Below are positions 1-10,049 of a stretch of DNA of 64,000 nt, piece by piece; the stretch's first letter is position 1, and each line of letters opens with the position of its first letter. Made by a program: the position numbers and the translations under genes. The DNA comes from Flaveria trinervia (lineage: Eukaryota; Streptophyta; Magnoliopsida; Asterales; Asteraceae). The notes under the pieces were generated by a model that had not been told where the DNA came from, searched no databases, and saw nothing but the letters and a program-made list of their open reading frames with translations. The DNA lies in NCBI GenBank assembly GCA_025506515.1, contig CM046443.1:26214945-26278944 (forward strand). The letters run 5' to 3'.

Positions 1-2123
1 CCAAAAGGCCAACTATGATCAAAATCCTGCACTCTACAATGCAACACCTCCGGTCAAGACATCTAGAGCTCCACTGCAAACTGCCTTTGTCTCAAGCACA
101 ACAATTCCAGCACAACCGTCGACTTCAGGGTCCGAAACGTCAGGGTCGTCTAGCACCCAGTATATGATACCTGAAGCCAATGCAGCAAAACTGAAAACCG
201 ACAACTTCGGGAATGTGACTGTGGAGGTGGCCAAAGAACACATGGACCTCTTAGCTACAGTAGTTCACTCCTATGATGGACTAGTTGCTAGAAAGATAGG
301 AAATTGTCACCTGCAGATAAAGATTATGAACAGGTGGACGAAATGGAGTTGGAACGTATGGACATAATGTGGGCTTTGGAAAGTGTTGTCCGACGAGCTA
401 AAAAGTTTGTCAAAAAGACCGGACGGAACTTGGTTGCTACCAAAGACACAACCTTTGGCTTCGACAAGTCAAAGGTTACTTGTTTCAACTGTGGTGAGAA
501 GGGACACTTCAAGCGGGAGTGTGTAAAGCCAAAGAAGACTGGGAATGGTAATCCCTTCTCGTCATTGAATCGTCAGGACAAAGCCACATCTAGCAGTTCT
601 ACTTCATCAAGTAAGGACCCCAAAGCCTAGACTGCTAATGAGGATGAAGGACAGGACTAGAGCTTTCGGTTCGTATCACCGGTAGAGTCCAACATAGCGA
701 ATGTGGAGGACATTGATGACGATTCTGCTAGTGAGGGAGACATAGCAGTAGAGCTTGCGATGTCAAATTCTGAAGATACTGCACTTGTGGTCAACCATTT
801 GCCTGAAGAAGAAAAATCTGCATTAACGTCAGAATCATAAGAACCAGAATCAACAAATTTTGTACTCATGGCTGACTCATCTTCAATATCTCAGGTAAGT
901 ACTACTAACCAGTTGTTTAATAATCATGCTTGTTTAGATTGTAATAAATTTAGAGAAAGTATAGATTTAAAATTTGTTATAGATCATAATGATAACCTAG
1001 TAAAGGACCTAGAACTATGCACTGAGGTAAATAGAGTGTTAAAACAAAACGAGCATAGTTATAAGGAAAGGATAGACCTATTGAATAAACAACTTAGGGA
1101 AATAGAGGTAGTGGCCTTTAACCAAGCAAATGACATTAAGTACTATCTGAACTCCCTAGTGGACACTAAGAAGCAAAAGGCTATTTTAGAAGTAGAAGTC
1201 AACTCTTTAAAACAGAAACTACATAGCTAGACAAGTTCATCACACATTGTCCAACACTTAGTGAGAGAGAGAAACAATGGGGAGGGGCTGGGATACAAAG
1301 TGGTTCCACCACCACATGAGACCTTGATGAACACCAAAAGTAAACCTATTAACAATAACCCCATCAAGGATCACATGGTGTCCACTCCTCTTGTTAGTGA
1401 TCCAGATTCAGTAAGTAAATCAAATGAATATGACTCTACACAAAAGGAGGCCACTTCAAAGGCAAAAGGGAAGAGGCCTTGTATTAACCTGGAAAAAGAG
1501 TTTGAAAAGGTTAATTTAAAGTCTGGGTCAAACCAAGTCAAACATGAACCCAAAAAGACTATAAAACCTAATCAATCATGGGTTTCATGTCAAACTCAAG
1601 GTAAACAAGAAATAAAAGATATAAAACCAGGTAAAGCAATTAAATTTGTAAAACCAAATCATACATCTAATAAAGAAGTGTCTCAATCCAAACATAATAA
1701 GGCCAACTGCGTAACTTTTACATCTCCATCAAAACAAATAAACCATAAAGTTGAAAGCAGATCCTGCTATAATTGTGGAGAGTATGGTCACGTAGCATCT
1801 CAGTGTCCTTATTATCAGACACCGAGGAGGAAAGTAGAACTTCCGGTATCTACACCTAGATCTTTTAAGAGGAACTCTGTGATGCCTCCAAAAAGGTCTA
1901 GTGAACCCAAAGTTCAATCCATCAGCCAGTCTTCTATCTATCACAAATAGGCCTTACACAGAGATGGTTTATGGAAAGAAAAATCCGCCTCCGCATCTGA
2001 AAATGAAAACAAATAGAAATCTAAGCTTCCTCAATCTCAAATGGTCAATGGGTTGAATTTATGATGTGTGATGCCTACGGGAAACCCAAGCCAGTGAAGG
2101 CTTGGGTTCCTAACATGAACTAA
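1..2123 (+). pseudogene. gag: gag of copia A1, C-terminal two thirds, broken
   Basis: This would encode the nucleocapsid/capsid polyprotein. Coding signal moves between frames at 164-367, 304-630, 868-1230 and 1261-1950, with a frameshift near 300 and stops near 628, 657, 838 and 1228. A CX2CX4HX4C zinc knuckle (CFNCGEKGHFKREC) lies at about 481-522. A coiled-coil-like stretch rich in K, E and L lies at 960-1225. A second knuckle (CYNCGEYGHVASQC) lies at about 1765-1806. Two knuckles separated by some 400 residues make this gag long for copia. The frame ends with TAA at 2121-2123, just before protease, and A2 stops at the equivalent place. Confidence 0.85.
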
Positions 2124-2610
2124 TGTGTTATTGAATGCGCAGGGTGTTCGCTATAGTGCTGAGACTAACACGTGGATTGTAGATAGCGGAGCATCCAGGC
2201 ATATGACAGGGAACAAAGCACTCTTATCAAATGTCAGACAAATTAAAGGAGGGCATGTTTCATTTGTTGGAAACAAAGGCGGGTACATCACAGCCCAATG
2301 AGAAGTGGGAAATGAGAAAGTTAAGTTTGATAAGGTAAATTACGTCCTACAATTACAAAATAACTTGCTTTCAGTCTCTCAAATTTGTGATAAAGGATTC
2401 AAGATAGTCTTTGACAACAAGAAGTGCTACGTTCTAAAGAAGGACTACGTGATCCCGGAGGACCAAATTCCAATGTTAGCTTCAAGATATAATGATCTTT
2501 ATATCTTGGATCTTTCAAAGGCCTCCACAACAGATCGTGAAGTCAAATGCTTATTGTCCAAAGCTACTGGGAAGGACTCCATCTCTGGCATAGGAGAATG
2601 CGACATATAA
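2124..2610 (+). pseudogene. pol: copia A1 aspartic protease, broken
   Basis: The pepsin-like retroviral protease signature VDSGAS, with the catalytic Asp at about 2182-2184, sits in a context (NTWIVDSGASRHMTG) typical of copia proteases. It would cleave the Gag-Pol polyprotein. An in-frame TGA at 2299-2301 interrupts the domain where A2 has GGA, so this is a one-base lesion. Coding signal resumes at 2305 and runs into the integrase N-terminus with a further frame change near 2580. The pol frame begins within about 20 bases of the gag stop, in a different phase. Confidence 0.82.
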
Positions 2611-3645
2611 ATCCGAGAAAAATGAATCACTTGATCCAGAATGAGCTTGTGAGAGTAGTAAATGTCAAAAACTTCCAACTCCCGGATTTCTGTGTTGCAT
2701 GCAAAAAGGGCAAACAGACGAAGAAGTCTCATAAGGAAAAGAAATTTCATTCTATAGAACTTCCTCTAGAGCTCCTTCACATGGATCTCTTTGGTCCAGT
2801 TAGTACAAGAAGCATCGCAGGAGACTTGTATTGCTATGTAGTTACTGATGACTACTCAAGGTTCTCTTGGGTAATGTTTCTGAAATCCAAATCAGAAACA
2901 TTTGAATCATTCAAGGAATTGGTAACGACACTGGAATCCCTATACAAGCTGAAGGTACGACAGGTGCGCTCAAACAACGGAACCGAGTTCAAGAATCAGA
3001 TGGAGAAGACTATTGCAAGGAAAGGGAATTGTGCATCAATTTACCTTGGCCTACACTCCTCAGATGAACGGAGTTGCTGAACGGAAGAACCGCAGCTTGT
3101 TAGAGACGGCACGGACTATGCTGGCAGACTTGAAACTGCCTATCCAATTCTGGAATGAAGCAGTGGCAAATGCATGTTATACGCTTAATCAAGTTCTGGT
3201 AGTGAAATGCCATGGAAAAACATGCTACAAGTTATTACAGCGACATAAACCTAACTTAGAATATCTCGAGCCGTTTGGTGCCCTGTGCACCCTGCTGAAG
3301 AAGACTCAAGAGGGAAAATTCAGTGAAAAGGTTGATGAAGGGATCTTTCTAGGATACAACATACCGAACAAGAGAGTTTACAACAACTCAACGGGTAAGG
3401 TAGAGGTGTGGTGTAACGTTGACGTTCAGAGATATATCACACCGCCTGCTGGAAAAGGGCCTGCTTACTTCTTTGACTATGATGGATTCTTCAAGTCCTT
3501 CAACATACCTCTCTCTTTTTCAGAAGATGAGTTGGCAAACAAGATGATGTACAATGCCTTGAACACTCCGTCTCAAGATTCAACAAGTCAATCTCCTACC
3601 AACTCAGGGGGAGCACTTGAAGTAAGTGACTCTTCCTCTGATTAA
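2547..3645 (+). pseudogene. pol: copia A1 integrase, broken, catalytic Asp changed
   Basis: The N-terminal HHCC zinc region (LWHRRMRHINPRKM ... CVACKKGK) lies at about 2590-2715. The catalytic core follows, with the first Asp in LHMDLFGPVS at about 2775 and the Glu region in NGVAERKNR at about 3070. The second catalytic Asp, normally in RSDNGTEF, reads RSNNGTEF near 2970, an Asp-to-Asn change expected to abolish strand transfer. Two overlapping frames (2547-3080 and 3013-3645) show a frameshift near 3020-3050. The C-terminal part carries the copia-type GIFLGYN...NKRVYN segment near 3340-3385. Confidence 0.85.
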
Positions 3646-4890
3646 GAAAATGAAGAAAATGATCAGATCAACCAGGATGTACAGGTTCTGACTACCACAA
3701 GTCCACAAGCATCTGTTAGTGATGCTTCTGAACCTTCAGAAACTCAGACTCTGATTGCCTCAGATCTAGAACCAAATGTTCATAATCTTGACTCTGAGGT
3801 GGTTGTTTCAACAACTCCCGGTTCATGTCTAAACGTCTATCATCCTTTGGATAATATTATAGGAGATGTGAGATCAGGTGTTCAGACTAGAAATCAACTG
3901 TACTCATCTGATTATGCCTCTGTGATGGAAAAGGGATACCTTCACGATGGTGCCCACCGCTACTTTGTGTCTCAGTTTGAGCCAAAGTATGTTAGTGAAA
4001 CACTAAATGATGAGGCTTGGGTCAGTGCCATGCAGGAAGAACTTCTATAGTTAAGAAGTTAGGTGTATGGATACTGGTGGATAGGCCTAAAGGAGCTAAA
4101 GTCATTGGCACCAAATCGGTCTTGAAATGCAAGAAGGATGATCAGGGAGTGATCATCAGAAACAAGGCTCGGCTTGTTGTTCAGGTTTTCGAAAAGTTGA
4201 GGGTATCGACTACAATGAAGTATTTGCACCAGTGGCAAGGATGGAAGCCATCCGTACTTCCTTGCCTATGCATCTTATATGAAAATCAAAGTTTATCAAC
4301 TAGATGTTAAGAGTGCATTTCTTCATGGTGAGATCCGAGAAACAGTGTATGTCAGTCAAGGGATTTGAGGACCCATATCATTGGGACAGAGTTTACAAAC
4401 TCGACAAGGCGCTATACGGTCTTCATCAAGCTCCACGGGCCTGGTATGAGAAACTCTCGACTCATCTTGTGGAACACGGTTTTTGCAGAGGAGTGATTGA
4501 CTGTACATTGTTTATCAAAGAAAAGATGGAGACTTACTACTAGTACAGATCTGTGTACATGACATAATCTTCGGTTCAAAGAACGAAGAATTATGCCAAG
4601 AGTTTGAAGTAGTAATGAAGGCAGAGTTTGAGATGAGTGCAATGGGAGAGATGAAGTTCTTTCTCGGGTTACAGGTGGATCAGACACCAAATGGGATCTT
4701 ACTACATCAAACCAAGTATGTAGGTGACATTCTCAATCGGTTTGACATGGAGAATGCTTCCACAGTTGGCACGCCACTGGCTACAAACCATGATGTAGCA
4801 CCCGACGAGAATGGGGATCTGGTAGACGCCACTATGTACCGAGGGATGATCGGATCTCTCATGTATCTTACTGCCTCATGACCTGATATC
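3646..4890 (+). pseudogene. pol: copia A1 reverse transcriptase, broken, YVDD lost
   Basis: A linker rich in S, T, P and Q (3646-3800) leads into a copia RT (RVT_2 type): SAMQEELL, ALYGLHQAPRAWYEKLS (about 4410-4460) and FFLGLQVDQTPNGI (about 4655-4695). The active-site YVDD is replaced here by CVHD near 4549-4560, whereas A2 retains YVDD. Frames change at about 4050, 4190 and 4310, and stops occur near 4048, 4310 and 4541. The enzyme would copy element RNA into cDNA, but this copy cannot encode an active one. Confidence 0.87.
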
Positions 4891-5523
4891 ATGTATGCTA
4901 CATGTTTATGCTCACTATATTAGGCAAAGCCTAAGGTGAACCACCTAATTGGGGTCAAAAGGATCTTTCGTTATCTGAAGGGTACGCCCACTCTTGGGTT
5001 GTGGTATCCTCATGATGATGACTTTGAGCTTACCACATATAGCGACTCAGACTACGGCGGTTGCAAGATGAACTACAAGTCTACATCAGCAGGGTGTCAG
5101 TTCTTTGGGAAAAGATTAGTAACCTGGCAGTGTAAGAAGCAGACCTCAGTTGCATTATCAACCTATGAAGCCAAATACGTTGCTGCTGCAAGCTGCTGTT
5201 CTCAAATCATATGGATTCAACAGCAAATGCGGGATTACGGTTTGAATTTCCCTTCTACTCCTATCTTTGTTGATAACTCTGCTGCGATTGCAGTCACTAA
5301 AAACCGTGTCCAACATCCAAAGACCAAACACATCGGTATTAAATATCACTTTATTCATGATTGCTTTGAAAAGAACTTAATCGATGTGGTCAAAATAAAT
5401 ACAGATTTTCAACGCGCTGACCTCTGTACAAAGGCATTTGATAAACCACGTTTTTTATATTTGTTAGAGGTCAACGGGGTTAAAAAGAAAAATGAGGTCA
5501 TACCTGAAGACGACCATGTATAG
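4891..5523 (+). pseudogene. pol: copia A1 RNase H, largely open
   Basis: The last 195 residues are open from 4936 to 5523. The domain shows the copia RNase H signature: RIFRYLKGTPTLGLWYP, YSDSDYGGC, KSTSAGCQFFG, VALSTYEAKYVAAASC, VDNSAAI and KHIGIKYHFI. The usual STSEAEY catalytic region reads STYEAKY, so one acidic position differs from the family norm. A stop at 4919-4921 (TAG before AKPKV) separates it from RT. The frame ends with TAG at 5521-5523. Confidence 0.88.
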
Positions 5524-5674
5524 TCCGATGCGTCGTGTCTAGTCTTTTATTTTTCAATTTTTTATTTATCTTATTCTCTTGTTTTATTTAATTTCAATTA
5601 GCATAATTACAATTGGTGTCTTTCCTTGCCCATTAAAATCCTAAAATGCTAATCCATAGTGGTTTTACAATTTT

Positions 5675-5685
5675 AGGGGGAGAAT
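5675..5685 (+). promoter_or_regulatory. internal polypurine-tract-like site
   Basis: AGGGGGAGAAT lies 150 bases after the RNase H stop, where a simple copia element would have its plus-strand primer site and 3' LTR. No LTR begins here. A2 has the same tract at 40491. It may be a relic of an ancestral element end or a second plus-strand primer. Confidence 0.45.
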
Positions 5686-6224
5686 AGGCCTAAAAAAGCG
5701 AGGGAAAAGGAGAGACAAGCTTAAAATAAATAAGATCGTATGTGTGATACCGATTCAATCTTTGGAATATGATAGTACACAGGTACAAACCATTTGGGAC
5801 TTTAAAATCAAAATTGAAAAAGATGCAAATAAGTCTGTGTAGTCTGAGCAATATAAAAGGAAATATGATAGGTAAGCTAGCTACTACTAAGGTAACACAA
5901 CGAAAGTAGACCTAGAGGTTGCTAGACCACAGATGATATGTCGGTAGATTCAACACAATAGATGACTTGACCTTTTTGGTGATATCAAGATTAAACTAAA
6001 ATGTTTGACTAGTTGTGGGTAACACCTTATCCCTGGTTAAACAAATCAACAAGATACCAATAAGGGGTGAGGAGCAAAATAAAAGCCACAAAAGTGTGCG
6101 TAAGACCAAAGCATGAGCAAAAGCACATGAAAAATGAAAATACAATCAAGCTGATGACCGATGTTGTTGGTGAGATCTATGCAAAAAGAATGAAAAATTT
6201 CTCAAACAAGAAGATAGGTTATGT

Positions 6225-6334
6225 GCCTCTCTACTGTGCGGTGGCACTGACCTGAGGATAAGCATAACCTATATATTCTAGAACTCATTGTTATTTGCCG
6301 CCTCTCTGCTGTGCGGTGGCACTGACCTGAGGAT
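6225..6334 (+). repeat. pair of 35-bp direct repeats
   Basis: A unit beginning GCCTCTCT and ending GACCTGAGGAT occurs at 6225-6259 and 6300-6334, 75 bases apart, with one difference. A2 has the same pair near 41064 and 41139, more diverged. Function unknown. Confidence 0.8.
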
Positions 6335-6902
6335 TGGCTTCTCTTTGAAAGTTCTATGAATAGTCTCTTCTTGAATACTACCCTGAGACCGCTCAAAATC
6401 TCCTGAGGAATGTTGATTACCATATAAGTGTGGGATCCACAAATGCTTGTTGAAATAAACAAACCTAAAACTGTCACCAAACTGTGTTGAAAGTCCGTGT
6501 ATGGATTTAAGAGGACAAGTATACTAAAAATCATTGTGGCTACAATTCTTGAAAGTTTAAATCCATGTGGGGACCTAATAGTACTAGTATGATTTCCTAA
6601 ATTTTCTAAATGACTCTAGATGAAAAACAAGAATAGAACATCAAAGGTCTTAGCTAACTTGTCCCAAGTGATTTGAATATCCTATATGATTCCAAATTGA
6701 ACTGGTTTGCGTATGGTTTAAATGAATTGAAGCTGGTTTTTATTTTCAGAAAAATAATTCTATAGATTTACATCTTAGGAATTAACCCTCACAAAAACAC
6801 AAAAGAACATATCTTAGTGTAATTTTCAGTGTTATTTCTTTTATGTAAGTACAAAGTTAGTCTATTTCAGTTTTGTGTAGTATCGGACTATGTCATGGAA
6901 GT

Positions 6903-7067
6903 TGATAAGGGACCTTATCATTTAAAAAAAAAGTCAAGTCTGAGGTGACCACAAGTGCTGTCAAACAAAAATTGGGTCACATCTGAGGTGACAAAGTGTT
7001 TAAAAGGATCACGTCTGAGGTGATCAAAAGCTTTTCAAGTTTAAAATGATCATGTCTGAGATGATCA
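6903..7067 (+). repeat. array of one palindrome and four hairpins, loop GTCTGAG
   Basis: A near-palindrome TGATAAGG-GA-CCTTATCA (6903-6920) is followed by four stem-loops: near 6933-6949 (stem partly decayed), 6976-6992, 7007-7025 (GATCAC/GTGATC) and 7047-7067 (TGATCAT/ATGATCA). The loop is GTCTGAG or ATCTGAG. Stems differ by paired substitutions while the loop stays nearly fixed. A2 repeats all five at 41733-41889, where the first stem is intact (GGTCAC/GTGACC). Confidence 0.85.
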
Positions 7068-7135
7068 AATGTTCATAACTTAATTCAACAGACTAAAAGG
7101 GATAAATGTCAATGGTCATAAAGTCAAATTCATGA

Positions 7136-7360
7136 TTCTGACCCATTCGCATGAATGGACCATACTCATGCACTAAACAGCCAAATGGACATGAGAATGA
7201 ACCATTCACCCGAATGGCTTATCAGAATGACCCATTCGACCGAATGTTAGCGTGCGAATGAGTCAGTCGCCCGACTGAACTCCAGTCGGCCGATTGAATG
7301 TGATCGACTGAGCCAATCGCCCGAATGAAAAGAAGCGAATGGTCTAGTTGGCTGATTGAA
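7136..7360 (+). repeat. dyad-motif array upstream of internal TATA (A1)
   Basis: About a dozen imperfect copies of a two-armed motif. Clear examples are TCAGTCG-CC-CGACTGA at 7263-7278 and CATTCG-AC-CGAATG at 7233-7246, with further half-sites such as GCGAATG and ATCGACTGA. The same motif type fills the LTR upstream of its TATA box. Confidence 0.85.
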
Positions 7361-7371
7361 ATCAGATTTAG

Positions 7372-7514
7372 TATAAAGGGCCACAGTCGATCGCATTAGG
7401 CCATCACCCCCTAATCGCCCTTATTTCACATAGACTACCGTTACCCTGCCAAAGTTTCCTTAGATCGATTTTTTGTCTCCTATTGACATTCTACGATTGT
7501 GGATTGATATACAG
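7372..7514 (+). promoter_or_regulatory. putative internal promoter and leader exon for the env-like ORF (A1)
   Basis: TATAAAG at 7372-7378 follows the dyad array directly. A2 has a better box, TATATAAAG, at 42252-42260. About 130 bases downstream both copies have ACAG followed by GTA[CT]AATG, a candidate 5' splice site (GT at 7515-7516 here and 42397-42398 in A2). Conservation of box, spacing and donor between copies supports a real promoter plus leader exon. Transcription has not been shown. Confidence 0.5.
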
Positions 7515-8052
7515 GTACAATGCACATATGTCACACTGAAATCTGACAAGTGGTGACCTAATTTAAGATTCTTGACCCAAACAAGAACCAAAGCTGTTAA
7601 AGGACTAATAACCTACTTAAATCAAGTAAAATGTCAAAACTAATGTTGTTAGGCTATTAGATAAGAGATTGTGAGTCTAAAGAACCATTAAACAACGTTT
7701 AATTTGATGAATTGGTAAAGATTCGAACCTCAGTCGACCGAACAATGGGTCATGCGACTAGTAGTCTGGATGAACTTCAATCGCACGATTGAGCTGGACG
7801 AATGGGTCAATCGGCCGAATGTATCATACGAATGAGCTCAGTCGGCCGACTGAGCCAATCGCAGGCTCAACCAACCGATTGAACTCAGTTGCCTGTTCAG
7901 TCACCCGAATGAGTCCAGTCGCATGATAGGACAACCGACTGAACACAGTCGCATAATTCATTCGCATGAATGAATCAGAGTGAAGTTAATTAGCTACCTA
8001 GAACTAATTTGTGGTATGTGATTATCTAATGTTTATGTGTCTTGTGTTTCAG
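7515..8052 (+). other. putative leader intron of the env-like transcript (A1)
   Basis: It runs from GTACAATG to a pyrimidine-rich TTGTGTTTCAG ending at 8052. The ATG of the env-like ORF is at 8057-8059. It contains the second dyad array (about 7730-7980), which includes the fully palindromic TCAGTCGGCCGACTGA at 7838-7853. In A2 the acceptor and start codon are removed by a deletion of about 218 bp (junction near 42896). Confidence 0.45.
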
Positions 8053-8056
8053 ATCT

Positions 8057-9216
8057 ATGGCTGATAGATGGTCTATCAACCCGAAGCACAATATATGTGC
8101 TCATTTAGACCATACTACTCGGAATGGTGCCGAGTTTACTGAGATCATCGCTTTTGTCAAGCGATCAAGGATCCACAAGGCCATCTCTACTCCATGCACA
8201 CCCTACAGGTCTTTACATCAGGCATTCTGGGAGAATGCATCTGTTGATCGTTCACATGAGGCGTACAACATACGGAGTTCGATCTGTGGCATGGATATAG
8301 AGGTTACTGCTGTAGACATTCAGAGGGTACTTGAGCTGGGTGACGACACTAATCACCCCACCAGACTTCACCCTCTGATGGTGACAGGATGTTTTCTGAG
8401 GATTAAGTACGCTGGGGACATCAACTCAGGTGTGCTCAACAAGAGCAACCTGTGCCCCCAGTACAAGTACTTGGCACATGTCATTCTAAAGTGCGTAGCT
8501 TCCTGAAGGGGTGGGTTTGATGATCTGTCAGACCAGATACAGAATGCCTACGCAGCACTGGTGCTGAACTATCCTTCAGCTTCTCCAGCATGATCTTCTC
8601 TTACCTTGGGGAGAATCTGGAGGCAAAGGGAAAAGAGGGTTTCTGTATGTACCCAAGGTTCCTCCAGATGATCTTTGACAAGAAGCTGCCTTCTCTTCCA
8701 AAGGAGCGCCACGATGTTGTGGCTTTAGAGATCATGGATGATACGACTCTGGGTCGTATGAGAGTTTACCGGGGTAAGCAGGTGAAGCCCCAGGTAAAGA
8801 GACTCATAGGCCATCTGGCCAATGAGAGTTACGTGGCGCCAGGCAGACGTAAGTGGCATCACGTAGACAGCGACTCAGATGATGAGCAGCTACAACTCCC
8901 AGAGCACGACTCTGATGATGATGATAGCGAGGAGGCTGGAGATACATTGCCCACTCAACCAAGGGGCCCCACTACTGATATTACATCTCCAGCTTCTGCC
9001 CCCACTGAAGATAGAGCTGAGACTGCTGGTTTCCACCAGAGTTTCATACCTGGTGATGAGGAAGAGGAGTCGGATGAGGAGCCACTAACCCGGACTGTCG
9101 GAAGTAAAGTTGTTCCCATAGAACAGGGGCTCCGGGCGGTTGGTGGATGCCCCGGCGGATCGGGAGAGACTGCTGCTGACCCTACATATGCTCCAATCAG
9201 CCGAGCCGTGTTCTAG
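8057..9216 (+). pseudogene. env-like extra ORF of copia A1, exon part 1
   Basis: The start is ATG 8057, just after a good splice acceptor. The product resembles the extra ORF found after pol in SIRE-lineage copia elements. No enzymatic motif is visible. A globular part carries a signature (MYPRFLQMIFD near 8647-8680) that recurs in A2 and, as MFPRYVQYILN, in minus-strand Copia-C. Residues after about 8870 are acidic and low in complexity (DSDSDDEQ, then DSDDDDSEE). A TGA at 8504-8506, AGA in A2, truncates it, and a frameshift near 8580 follows. The frame ends with TAG at 9214-9216. Calling it an envelope is by position only: no signal peptide or membrane anchor is seen. Confidence 0.7.
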
Positions 9217-10049
9217 GGGGAGCATCCTCCTCGACAGGATCAAGGAAGAAGAGGATGGCTCAGCCCCACGACATGAAGAAGAAAAAGCAAAGACTCACCT
9301 TCATCACTCCAACTACCACCACTACATCCACCACCACTACATCTACCATGACCACTCTACCTACCACCACAGCCACCATCCCTACCACCATTCCCCTCAT
9401 ACCACTACCGCCCTTCCATCCACCACCATATAATTCACACCTACACCACCACCACCATCCTCTATACCACCTCCAATCTTCACCACTGTCACCACCACCA
9501 CTAGCCATCATGCAGTACCATCTTCTTTCTCTCCATATCCATCAGGATCGCCTTTACCTCCCAGTGGGGTAGAGGAACAACTCTCAGCACTTAACCCAAT
9601 GGTGTCGAGGCTATTAGCTGCAGATGATGAGAAGACCAATCAGATACGATAGCTGGTAGACCTGACCACTATCCAATCTCAGCAGCTCTCTCATCAGGCT
9701 CGATTGATCGATGAGCAGGCGCATCGGATGTCTCAGCTCCACGAGCAACACCCAAAAGGATTGAGGAGCTGGAGGCTGCAAACAAATCTCTACAGTTAAA
9801 GCTCAAAGGGTCCAAAGAAGAGCCCTTAAAGATAGGAGAGGTGATAGAGATGATGATGCTGATGATGATAGTGATGATGATGATGATGGTGATGATCACT
9901 ATGGTGATACTGATGTTAGTGATGATGATGATGATGACTCGTCAGCTGCGGGTGCCATGTCAGCGAGTGAAAGGAGGACCAAACAAATCAAGATCAGAGT
10001 GCCTCCACATCCAACCCGGTAGCAGAAGAGTCGATGATCCAGGACAAGA
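9217..10049 (+). pseudogene. env-like extra ORF of copia A1, Thr/Pro-rich and coiled-coil part
   Basis: Coding continues in another frame: a basic start, then a Thr/Pro/His-rich low-complexity tract (about 9290-9500), then a Gln/Leu/Glu-rich coiled-coil-like segment (about 9650-9830, clearer in A2), then an Asp-rich tract encoded by GAT repeats (about 9840-9940). Frames 9255-9572 and 9841-10053 show local frameshifts. The frame break at the start of this part is shared with A2. The part ends at a candidate splice donor at 10050. Confidence 0.6.

Larger units (their letters stand above)
5524..8051 (+). other. A1 post-pol non-coding stretch with dyad arrays and hairpins
   Basis: No credible coding. 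It holds, in order: a polypurine-like AGGGGGAGAAT at 5675-5685; two 35-bp direct repeats at 6225-6259 and 6300-6334; a near-palindrome and four hairpins at 6903-7067; a dyad-motif array at about 7136-7360; a TATA-like box at 7372; a candidate splice donor at 7515; a second dyad array at about 7730-7980; and a strong candidate splice acceptor at 8051-8052. A2 keeps the same order at 40330-42900. This makes it an element-encoded module and not a chance insertion. Confidence 0.75.

Noticed and set aside
5675..5690. A 3' LTR starting after the first polypurine-like tract
   Set aside because: No TG...CA-bounded direct repeat follows. The same non-LTR sequence continues in both A1 and A2.
7136..7980. 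Dyad arrays as a CRISPR array
   Set aside because: Spacing is irregular, units are degenerate, there are no constant-length spacers and the sequence is a plant genome.
9260..9511. Trp/Gly/Val-rich minus-strand frame
   Set aside because: Complement of the Thr/Pro-rich tract of the env-like ORF.
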